A DNA stretch of 64,000 bases. Source: Hominenteromicrobium mulieris (GTDB lineage: Bacteria; Bacillota; Clostridia; Oscillospirales; Acutalibacteraceae). Each line of letters begins with the position of its first letter. Positions within the stretch are counted from its first letter, which is position 1. Made by a program: the position numbers and the translations under genes. The stretch is taken from NCBI GenBank assembly GCA_021029595.1, contig JAJJOY010000003.1, forward strand, positions 657,691 through 721,690. Reading direction: 5' to 3'. This document shows, piece by piece, positions 58,099-64,000 of the stretch. The notes under the pieces were generated by a model. The model ran no database searches, was not told the DNA's origin, and worked only from the letters and a program-made list of their open reading frames with translations.

Positions 58099-58434
58099 AT
58101 GACCAACGAAGAATTAAATACCAGGCTCTATGAGAAAATGTTTGCGGAACAGGAGCAGTTCCGGGATTGGCTGCTCTCCCAACCGCCGGCTGAGATTTTG
58201 AACCATGCCTATGAGTACACGGTGCGGGAGGACATCCTGATGTCTCTTGAATACCACGATCTGGAGGATAGTCAGGCCAGGGCGCTGCTGAAATCTGACA
58301 AGCCCTTGAAGCAGATTTTTGAGAGGTGGGAGAACCAGGAAACCTCTTATATGGATACGGTATGGGATACTGTCCAGGAACAGGCCAGGGCCGCCGAAGC
58401 CAAACAGAAAGCCAAAGCGCAGAAAGAAAGGTGA
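58099..58434 (+). CDS. DUF3848 family protein
   Basis: AAAGGAGG precedes ATG 58099. The 111-residue protein matches the first half of the element 1 DUF3848/3849 protein (LYEKMFAEQEQFRDWLLSQP, EYTVREDILMSLEYHDLEDS, then SYMDTVWDTVQEQ) but has no DUF3849 part and ends in a lysine-rich tail. As in element 1 it directly follows the methylase/helicase, so the two proteins probably act together. Function unknown. Confidence 0.8.
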   Translation: MTNEELNTRLYEKMFAEQEQFRDWLLSQPPAEILNHAYEYTVREDILMSLEYHDLEDSQARALLKSDKPLKQIFERWENQETSYMDTVWDTVQEQARAAEAKQKAKAQKER

Positions 58435-58442
58435 TTGCACAT

Positions 58443-58471
58443 TTGCCATTGCGCTGCGGGGCAGGTATAGT
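58443..58471 (+). promoter_or_regulatory. Promoter before the 110-residue gene
   Basis: TTGCCA (58443-58448), 17 bases, TATAGT (58466-58471); a second -10-like TATAAT overlaps at 58471-58476. Confidence 0.7.
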
Positions 58472-58496
58472 ATAATAAAAATCGTGATAAGGGGTG

Positions 58497-58524
58497 ATGA
58501 TAGATGGACGATGATAGATGGACG
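58497..58524 (+). repeat. 14-bp tandem duplication covering the start codon
   Basis: ATGATAGATGGACG occurs twice in a row (58497-58510 and 58511-58524). Each copy brings an ATGGACGAT start. Because 14 is not a multiple of three, only the second ATG (58518) is in frame with the downstream gene, while the first (58504) sits at the correct distance from the ribosome site AAGGGG (58489-58494). Confidence 0.9.
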
Positions 58525-58850
58525 ATAGCTACTGCCTGCTCCCGGAGCGCATTTCCGAGCAGTTTTCTGAAATCGACAGCGACATCGTGATGGATTTGGC
58601 GGCTGCCAGCCCGGAATATACCGAGTTGAAGGCCCAGATGGAGGAACTGAAACGCCAAAATCTTGTGATTGGCGCTCTGCTGGAGGGCAAGGGAGAACTT
58701 TCTTTTACCGCTGAGGAGCATGAAGCCTTGAAAGAATTTATCCGGCTGTATATGCGGGCCGATAATATGGAACGGGAACACATCTACTTCCGGGGCCATG
58801 CAGACGGATTTGCCTATCTGAAGAAAATCGGCGCTTTCAAAACTGAATAG
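58518..58850 (+). CDS. Small helical ICE protein with duplicated start region, 110 aa
   Basis: An acidic, helical protein (LPERISEQFSEIDSDIVMDL, ELKAQMEELKRQNLVIGALL) that resembles small coiled-coil proteins of this ICE group; no named function. It has its own promoter and terminator. The ATG in frame is 24 bases away from the ribosome site because of a 14-base duplication, so expression should be weak unless one copy is lost. Confidence 0.65.
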   Translation: MDDSYCLLPERISEQFSEIDSDIVMDLAAASPEYTELKAQMEELKRQNLVIGALLEGKGELSFTAEEHEALKEFIRLYMRADNMEREHIYFRGHADGFAYLKKIGAFKTE

Positions 58851-58858
58851 TTTTTTGG

Positions 58859-58886
58859 GCGGCATGGAAAAATCCATGCCGCTTTT
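58859..58886 (+). terminator. Terminator after the 110-residue gene
   Basis: GCGGCATGGA-AAAA-TCCATGCCGC with TTTT behind it, a perfect 10-bp stem. Confidence 0.9.
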
Positions 58887-59107
58887 ACATATCCAAATTC
58901 ATTCGCACCCCCAAAAAGGTCTTGAACAAAACAAGTTTTTACGGATTAGGAGTAAAAACTATTGAAATTCTTGGAGTTTTTGGATATGGCTTAAAGCTGC
59001 CGCCCAAAACTGCACATTCCCCATTCATATCTGCATATAAATCGCAAAAGTATATGCAGAAAGTCGATTGGAGCAATCCAGTCGGCTTTTTCCATATCTG
59101 AAAAGAG
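58887..59107 (+). other. Leader/intergenic region with two consecutive hairpins
   Basis: TCTGCATATA/TATATGCAGA (59030-59060) is a perfect 10-bp inverted repeat. Directly behind it AAGTCGATTGG-AGCA-ATCCAGTCGGCTTTTT (59061-59091) looks like an intrinsic terminator with two G-U pairs. No gene is seen. Confidence 0.6.
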
Positions 59108-59185
59108 TACAGCCCCTTTTACATAGTCAGCTACCCCACATGGGGCGGCTAATCTATGGCTATGTGAAGGGGGCTGTATTTTTTT
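59108..59185 (+). promoter_or_regulatory. Terminator-like hairpin containing the ribosome site of the Toprim gene
   Basis: TACAGCCCCTTTTACATAG (59108-59126) pairs with CTATGTGAAGGGGGCTGTA (59160-59178); AGCTACCCCA/TGGGGCGGCT forms an inner stem (59129-59150). The structure ends in TTTTTTT and the start codon follows at once (59186). The only ribosome site, GAAGGGGG, lies in the right arm. It could be an attenuator or translation switch. Confidence 0.7.
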
Positions 59186-60157
59186 ATGCCTTTTTACGAT
59201 TCAGAAGCCATCGAACGGGCAAGGCAGGTGGACCTGCTCACCTACCTGCAAACCTGCGAACCCCAGGAGCTGGTCCATGTGTCCGGCAACGTCTACTGTA
59301 CCAAGACCCATGACAGCCTGCGGATTTCCAACGGCAAATGGTGCTGGTTTTCCCGCGGGATTGGCGGTTACAGTGCGCTGGACTATCTCATCAAGGTCAA
59401 CGGCTATTCCTTTTTGGAGGCCATGGAAACTATCTCCGGAAGGGCTGCCATCCCGCCGCCTTCCTTTGTGCCAGCGCCGAAGGAGGAAAAGCCCAAGCAC
59501 CTGCTTCTGCCCCAGGCCGCCCCGGATAATCGGGCGATGATGGCCTATCTCAAAGGCCGGGGCATTGACCAGGAGATTTTGGACTACTGCGTTCAGACCG
59601 GGCGGATTTATGAGAGCCGGAACAAGGGCCACAGCAACGTGGTTTTTGTGGGCTTCGACAAGGATGGCAAGGCGCGGTTCGGCTGCCTGCGGGGAATCAG
59701 TGAAGCCCGGTTCCACGGGGATTTAAGCGGCAGTGATAAGCACTTTTCCTTCGCCCTGCCCGCTTGCGTGGAAAATCCGGCAGTCCATCTGTGCGAGTGC
59801 GCCATTGATGTGATGTCCTATGCCACTCTCTGCAAGCTGGACGGGATTGACTGGCGGCGGCACAATCTGCTGTCCCTGGCCGGGGTGTACCAGCCGAAGA
59901 AAAAGATGGAGGAAAGCAAGCTGCCGGTGGCCCTCACCCGATTTTTGGATGACCACCCCCATGTGAAAACCGTCTATCTCCATTTGGACAATGACACGGC
60001 TGGCCGGCTGGCGGCCAAGGCAATCATGGCTGTCATGCCGGAGGGCTACCGTGTGGAGAACAAACCGCCGCCCCGTGGAAAGGATGTGAATGATTTTCTG
60101 TGCCACCGGCTGGGGATTCCCATTCGGGGCAGCCACAGCAAAGAGCCGGAGCGGTGA
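59186..60157 (+). CDS. DUF3991/Toprim-domain protein (primase-like)
   Basis: A 323-residue protein. The N-terminal region (about 1-110) is a degenerate zinc-finger/primase-like domain (ALDYLIKVNGYSFLEAMETI), followed by DUF3991 (AYLKGRGIDQEILDYCVQTG) and a Toprim-like domain (about 200-300) with CECAIDVMSYATL and the acidic pair in YLHLDNDTAGRLAAKAI. Such proteins are believed to synthesise primers or process transfer intermediates. It occupies the role of the CHC2 primase in element 1. The leader is unusual, with a terminator-like hairpin touching the start codon. Confidence 0.85.
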   Translation: MPFYDSEAIERARQVDLLTYLQTCEPQELVHVSGNVYCTKTHDSLRISNGKWCWFSRGIGGYSALDYLIKVNGYSFLEAMETISGRAAIPPPSFVPAPKEEKPKHLLLPQAAPDNRAMMAYLKGRGIDQEILDYCVQTGRIYESRNKGHSNVVFVGFDKDGKARFGCLRGISEARFHGDLSGSDKHFSFALPACVENPAVHLCECAIDVMSYATLCKLDGIDWRRHNLLSLAGVYQPKKKMEESKLPVALTRFLDDHPHVKTVYLHLDNDTAGRLAAKAIMAVMPEGYRVENKPPPRGKDVNDFLCHRLGIPIRGSHSKEPER

Positions 60158-60192
60158 GTTGCCAGTTTTGCAGCTTCGACAGATTCTCCCTC

Positions 60193-60221
60193 TTGCAAAT
60201 TGTTATCATATATGTTAACAT
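60193..60221 (+). promoter_or_regulatory. Promoter with overlapping palindrome before the HTH-HipA gene
   Basis: TTGCAA (60193-60198), 17 bases, TAACAT (60216-60221). TGTTA (60201-60205) and TAACA (60216-60220) form a palindrome over the spacer and -10, well placed for autorepression by the HTH domain of the product. Confidence 0.6.
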
Positions 60222-60241
60222 TAAAGCAGTGAGGTGAGAGT

Positions 60242-61636
60242 ATGGATGAACTGCGCAAACGGCAGAAAATCATATCCCAGCTTGTGGAGGCCCGTCTGGA
60301 GCAGGGCATTTCCCAGGCAGAACTGGCAAGGCGGCTGGGAATCCAGCGTTCCGGCATTAACCGCCTGGAAAGTGGGACACAGAACCCCACGCTTGATATG
60401 ATCTTAAAAATCGCCTCGGCGCTGGGAAAGGATGTTTCACTGGAACTGAACGACAAGGAGGAGCCTATGAGTAATGTTTACAGTCTCCGCATTTATGATA
60501 CGGAGCTAATGCGCTTTTCCATGGAAAAGCAGGGCTTGTCCGGCCTTGTGGCTGAAATCTTATACACCAACGAGGAGCAGGCCCATTTGCTGCCTTTGGA
60601 TATGGAGCGCACCGGCGAGGGCGTCATTCATTGGCTGGAGCGGCGGGTTATCCCCAAAAACCGCGCCTTTGTGGACGAGATTTTGAAAACCCTTGGCCTC
60701 AGCCACAACGACACCAAGGGAATCATCGACGTGTGCAAGGGGCTGTCGCTCAACGACAGCTATTGGGTGGTGCCGGAAGGATTTGAGGGGGGATTCTCCC
60801 AATACAATCTTTACGAAAATCGCTTTTCCGAGATACTGGCGCTGGTGGCCTATACCGGCGCAGGCGGGAGCAGGCAGGCGTTTACCACATCCCCGGAGCT
60901 GACCACAGGCGGTATGCTGCCCAAGGCGTGGCGATATGTGGAGCACGATGGGATTTATCTCTACAAGGGCGGCACGACCGGCGCGTCCAATGCGGGCCGG
61001 GAGCCGTACTGCGAGTATTATGCTTCGCAGATTGCGGAAACCATGCGTCTGAACGCCGTGCATTATGACCTGGAGAATTGGAAAGGCATTACCGCCTCTA
61101 AGTGCGCCCTGTTTACCAACATCGACACAGCCTATATCCCCATCGGGCGCATTGTCCGAACCGGGGGCATTGCCGCCTGCCTTGCCTACTACGACAAGCT
61201 GGGGCCGGAGTTTTCCGAGCAAATCCGCAGTATGCTGGTGTTTGACGCTCTGATTTACAATGAGGACCGCCACTTTGGAAACTTTGGCGTCCTGCGGGAT
61301 AACCACAGCGGCAACATTATTGCGCCCGCCCCCATTTTTGACAATGGGCTGTCCCTGTTCTGCTATGCCGGTAAGGAAGATTATGCGAATCTGGACGAGT
61401 ATGCAAAAACCCGTTCTAACCCCTACAACATCTCCTATGAGGAAGTGTGTGCAGAGGTCATGGGGCCAAAGCAGAAAGAGCAGCTTCGCCGCATGATCGG
61501 GTTCCGGTTCAAGCGCCACGAAAGCCTGGGCCTGCCGGAAGAACATTTGCAGGCCATTGAGAAGCATTTGGAGAGCCGGGTGCGTAAGCTGCTGGCAATC
61601 CCCACCCGTCATCTGAAACAGGAGAAGGCGCGGTAA
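60242..61636 (+). CDS. HTH-HipA fusion: XRE domain joined to a HipA-like kinase, 464 aa
   Basis: GAGGTGAG precedes ATG 60242. Residues 8-70 are an XRE HTH (EQGISQAELARRLGIQRSGI). After a linker, the rest resembles HipA/CtkA-type kinases: YLYKGGT (ATP loop, about 239-245), the catalytic loop NEDRHFGNFG (Asn340, Asp342, His344) and the metal-binding Asp367 in PIFDNGL. In HipBA modules antitoxin and kinase are separate; here one chain holds both the repressor-like and the kinase part. No separate small antitoxin gene is next to it. It may stabilise element 2 or act in phage defence; which substrate it phosphorylates is unknown. Confidence 0.8.
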   Translation: MDELRKRQKIISQLVEARLEQGISQAELARRLGIQRSGINRLESGTQNPTLDMILKIASALGKDVSLELNDKEEPMSNVYSLRIYDTELMRFSMEKQGLSGLVAEILYTNEEQAHLLPLDMERTGEGVIHWLERRVIPKNRAFVDEILKTLGLSHNDTKGIIDVCKGLSLNDSYWVVPEGFEGGFSQYNLYENRFSEILALVAYTGAGGSRQAFTTSPELTTGGMLPKAWRYVEHDGIYLYKGGTTGASNAGREPYCEYYASQIAETMRLNAVHYDLENWKGITASKCALFTNIDTAYIPIGRIVRTGGIAACLAYYDKLGPEFSEQIRSMLVFDALIYNEDRHFGNFGVLRDNHSGNIIAPAPIFDNGLSLFCYAGKEDYANLDEYAKTRSNPYNISYEEVCAEVMGPKQKEQLRRMIGFRFKRHESLGLPEEHLQAIEKHLESRVRKLLAIPTRHLKQEKAR

Positions 61637-61655
61637 AAACGAATCTCTTTTTTGG

Positions 61656-61685
61656 AGAGCGTTCTGAAAATGGACGCTCTTTTTT
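61656..61685 (+). terminator. Terminator after the HTH-HipA gene
   Basis: AGAGCGT, an 11-base loop, ACGCTCT and TTTTT. Confidence 0.85.
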
Positions 61686-61715
61686 GCTGCCCATTTTTAG
61701 AGAGGAGCGTGAGTG

Positions 61716-61907
61716 ATGAACCATTATGATGTTACCATCCGGGAAACGCTGGAGGTGAAAATGAAGGTGGCGGCAAACAGCCGGGAGGAGGCCGAGCAGT
61801 TTGCCAGGGACCAATGGAAACGCGGCGAAGTCGTTCTGGACGCCAGCCATTTTACCGGCGTGGAGTTCCATGCCAAGCGGTATTTCCGTGACCGGGGCGA
61901 GCGATGA
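61716..61907 (+). CDS. DpnD/PcfM-like small protein, 63 aa
   Basis: GAGAGGAGCGTGAG stands before ATG 61716. The sequence YDVTIRETLEVKMKVAANSR, then EQFARDQWKRGEVVLDASHF, is the beta-beta-alpha pattern of DpnD/PcfM-like proteins found on conjugative plasmids and ICEs. Function unknown. It is followed by about 140 bases before the DUF3789 gene. Confidence 0.75.
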   Translation: MNHYDVTIRETLEVKMKVAANSREEAEQFARDQWKRGEVVLDASHFTGVEFHAKRYFRDRGER

Positions 61908-62048
61908 GTTCTTTTTTCGCCTGTCCCGGATTCCCCGCAGGGGAATGGAATGTAGCTGTACCAGCAAGCATCGCCTTTGTGATACCACAAAGGCCGCTTG
62001 TTAGGGGGAACGCCCCCTAATACCCCTTTTGAAAGGATGGAGGTTTTC

Positions 62049-62162
62049 ATGGAAGGATTGTTTTTCGCCATTGGATTTCTGCTGGGCGGTGTGGTCGGCG
62101 TGCTGATTATGTGCCTGCTTCAAATCAACCGCATAGGCAGAAAGGAGGATTCGGAAGAATGA
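62049..62162 (+). CDS. DUF3789-like short membrane protein, 37 aa
   Basis: AAAGGATGGAGG precedes ATG 62049. One membrane segment (LFFAIGFLLGGVVGVLIMCL) is followed by a short polar end. The pattern GxxxGGVxGVxIMCL is that of DUF3789, a tiny protein regularly placed just before MobC in these ICEs. The stop overlaps the mobC start (ATGA), so translation is coupled. Confidence 0.75.
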   Translation: MEGLFFAIGFLLGGVVGVLIMCLLQINRIGRKEDSEE

Positions 62163-62590
62163 GAAAACGCAACGTACACGTACAGTTTTGGCTGGACAAA
62201 AAAGAGGCGGAAGCCTTCAACAAAAAAGTAAAGCGCAGCGGCCTTTCCCGTGAGGCGTACCTGCGCCATCTGGTGAACGGCCTGGTTCCCCAGGACGCGC
62301 CGCCGCCCGCCTACTACGACTTTATGCGGGAGCTTCACCGGATTGGCGGCAACCTCAACCAGATCGCCCAGAAAGCCCATGTGCTGGGCGTCATTGATGA
62401 GCGCCGCTATGATGAGGAAATGCGAAAATTCGACCAGCTCGTCCGGGACATCACCAAAGCGGTGATCCTTCCCCGCGCTATGGACACGAAGGGGTCCCCG
62501 CGAAGCCTGCTTCGTGGGGAGAAGGAGCACCCGCGAAGCGGTGAGCCTTTTGACGCTTGCGGCAAAAGCGGCAAGCGGAGCGCGGTGTGA
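62159..62590 (+). CDS. mobC: MobC-like relaxosome protein of element 2
   Basis: Start in an ATGA overlap with AAAGGAGG upstream. The 143-residue protein begins with an RHH-type part (RNVHVQFWLDKKEAEAFNKK, GLSREAYLRHLVNG) and has the MobC motif FMRELHRIGGNLNQIAQKAH. The last 35 residues are low-complexity basic sequence, a probable late extension. It ends two bases before the relaxase start. It resembles the element 1 MobC only in general layout. Confidence 0.85.
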   Translation: MRKRNVHVQFWLDKKEAEAFNKKVKRSGLSREAYLRHLVNGLVPQDAPPPAYYDFMRELHRIGGNLNQIAQKAHVLGVIDERRYDEEMRKFDQLVRDITKAVILPRAMDTKGSPRSLLRGEKEHPRSGEPFDACGKSGKRSAV

Positions 62591-62591
62591 C

Positions 62592-64000
62592 GTGGCTACC
62601 ACGTCTATCTGGCGGGTGAACGGCTGGCTGGGCAAGGTTCTCATCTATATCGAGAATCCAGATAAGACCGAAAATCCTGATTTCTTTGAAAAGCAGGATA
62701 TGGATGGCAAGGAGGCCCAGGGCCTATCCGATGTGATCGAGTATGCCGTCCAGCAGCAAAAAACAGGCAAGACGGTGGAAAGCGAAGGCGAAACGGTCAT
62801 GCGGCAGTTTGTTTCCGGGGTGAATTGCAGCCCCTCTACGGCCCGCGATGAGATGATAGCGGTAAAAAAGCGTTTCGGAAAGGAGGGCGGGACTGTGGCC
62901 TACCACGGCTATCAGAGCTTTGCCCCCGGCGAGGCCACGCCGGAGCTGGCCCATGAGATCGGCCTTGCCCTGGCAAAAAAGCTGTGGGGTGAAAAATACC
63001 AGGTGCTGGTGGCTACCCATCTGGACAGGGAAAATCATCTGCACAATCATTTTGTAGTGAACACGGTTTCCTTCGTGGACGGCATCAAGTACCATCGTAC
63101 CGAGCAGGATTATTTCGATATGCAGCGGGAATCCGACCGGCTGTGCCGCGAGTATGGGCTTTCTGTCATTGAGAACCCCCAGCGGGGAAAATCCAAGCAC
63201 TACGGGGAATGGCGGGCCGAGCAGGAAGGCCGCCCCACCTATCTCTCCCTCATCAAAGCCGATGTGGATACTGCCATCCGCCAGTCTATGACGGAACGGC
63301 AGTTTTTTTATCATCTGCGGCAGATGGGCTATGACGTCAAGGTGGGCAAGGATATTACGGTCCGCCCGCCGAATTACCCCCGTGGACGCAAGCTCATGCG
63401 TAACTTTGGCGAGGACTACTCGATGGAGAACATCCGCAGGCGGATTTTAGCCCAGCGCCGCCCCCAGCGGGAACACAGGCCGGAGCCGTTTCGGTGCAGG
63501 CTACACGGGGATTTGAAACAGGCCAAAAAGGTGACGGGGTTCCGCGCCCTCTACTTCCACTACTGCTATCTGCTGGGGGTATTCCCCCAAAAGCAGAACC
63601 GCCCGCCCAGGCGGGTGCCTCATGCACTGCGGGAGGATTTGATCCGGGCGCAGGAGCTTACCGATGAAGCCTGCCTTCTTTCCCGCCACCGCATTGACAC
63701 CCTGGAGCAGCTTAACGCCTATCGGTCCGATGTGAAATCTCAGTTTGCCGGCCTGACGGAACAGCGGAAAAGCCTGTACCGGAAACTTCGCACCAAGGCA
63801 GTGCTGGCCGACCCTGCCAGGCAGGAGTATATCCGGGCTGAGATCTCCAAACTATCTGCGCAGATCAAGGAGCTGCGCCGGGAGGTGAAGCTGTGCGGGG
63901 ATATTGCCCTGCGCTCCACTTCCATCAAGGATAAGATACAGGCCGCCCGTGAGGAAGTCTCCGGCAGGGATGAGAAAGCCCGCCAGGAGCCGGAGCAGGG
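62592..64000 (+). CDS. Relaxase/mobilization nuclease of element 2 (3' end outside the window)
   Basis: An open frame from GTG 62592 to the window edge, 469 residues seen. The relaxase domain holds the HUH site HLDRENHLHNHFVVN (about 143-157), preceded by GYQSFAPGEATPELAHEIG. A long coiled-coil region starts near residue 370. The start is placed at GTG because it follows the mobC stop immediately and gives the usual ATTSIWRVNGWLGKVLIYIE beginning. It belongs to a MOB_P subgroup distinct from the relaxase at 22.5 kb. Confidence 0.88.
   Translation, partial: MATTSIWRVNGWLGKVLIYIENPDKTENPDFFEKQDMDGKEAQGLSDVIEYAVQQQKTGKTVESEGETVMRQFVSGVNCSPSTARDEMIAVKKRFGKEGGTVAYHGYQSFAPGEATPELAHEIGLALAKKLWGEKYQVLVATHLDRENHLHNHFVVNTVSFVDGIKYHRTEQDYFDMQRESDRLCREYGLSVIENPQRGKSKHYGEWRAEQEGRPTYLSLIKADVDTAIRQSMTERQFFYHLRQMGYDVKVGKDITVRPPNYPRGRKLMRNFGEDYSMENIRRRILAQRRPQREHRPEPFRCRLHGDLKQAKKVTGFRALYFHYCYLLGVFPQKQNRPPRRVPHALREDLIRAQELTDEACLLSRHRIDTLEQLNAYRSDVKSQFAGLTEQRKSLYRKLRTKAVLADPARQEYIRAEISKLSAQIKELRREVKLCGDIALRSTSIKDKIQAAREEVSGRDEKARQEPEQ

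Noticed and set aside
1..64000. Antibiotic resistance genes, CRISPR arrays, tRNA or rRNA genes
   Set aside because: None could be recognised; the ABC proteins of the cargo carry the siderophore-importer type ATAFTDP/ATASIDPE motifs and stand with metal-type regulators, so drug export is the less likely reading.

Overview
The window is almost entirely mobile DNA. It holds the right part of one integrative and conjugative element (ICE) and, directly behind it, the left part of a second, different ICE. Both belong to the Tn1549/CTn-like superfamily of gut Clostridia. The calls rest on recognisable family proteins (CD1107, CD1108 and CD1845 families, DUF4315, DUF4366, TTRAP, TnpV, DUF3848/3849, DUF3789, MobC, MOB_P relaxases, tyrosine integrases), the strong AGGAGG-type ribosome sites and the dense ATGA/TAATG gene overlaps. 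No housekeeping gene, rRNA or tRNA is visible, so the host can only be placed as a Bacillota anaerobe, probably Oscillospiraceae or Lachnospiraceae.

Element 1 (1 to about 36-37 kb). It starts inside a VirB4/TraE-like ATPase, followed by a cell-wall hydrolase of the conjugation machine, DUF4315, DUF4366 and other envelope proteins, topoisomerase III, a CHC2 primase broken by an A8 run, an ArdC-like metalloprotease protein, TTRAP, and a 2,935-residue methylase/helicase. A complete TnpV gene lies inside the helicase gene in another frame. DUF3848/3849, MobC, CD1845, a divergent Schlafen-type regulator and the relaxase follow. The cargo (25.2-33.1 kb) is AT-richer: an ECF transporter (S, T and double-ATPase A), an AraC regulator, two exporter-fold ABC proteins of the YbtPQ/IrtAB type and a DtxR-family repressor. 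No siderophore synthesis gene is present, so this looks like an uptake ('piracy') cassette. Both cargo promoters share a 22-bp box and a downstream GGTTAG-N6-CTA palindrome at the same positions. The right end has a sigma-like factor, excisionase and two tandem paralogous integrases.

Element 2 (about 37.6 kb to the end). It begins with a partition module (ParA/ParB), then a 1,409-residue thioester/CnaB surface adhesin, a tightly overlapped block of small unknown proteins including two diverged paralogues, and a 3,253-residue methylase/helicase that again carries TnpV overprinted on its linker. After it come DUF3848, a gene with a 14-bp duplication across its start, a Toprim/DUF3991 primase-like protein behind a terminator-like leader, an HTH-HipA fusion, DpnD/PcfM-like and DUF3789 proteins, MobC and a relaxase that runs off the window. 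Its transfer apparatus and integrase must lie beyond 64 kb.

The most notable observations are the TnpV overprinting conserved in both elements, the two-layer (AraC activator plus DtxR repressor) promoter architecture of the metallophore cassette, the start-codon duplication at 58.5 kb, and several hairpins that appear to bury ribosome sites.
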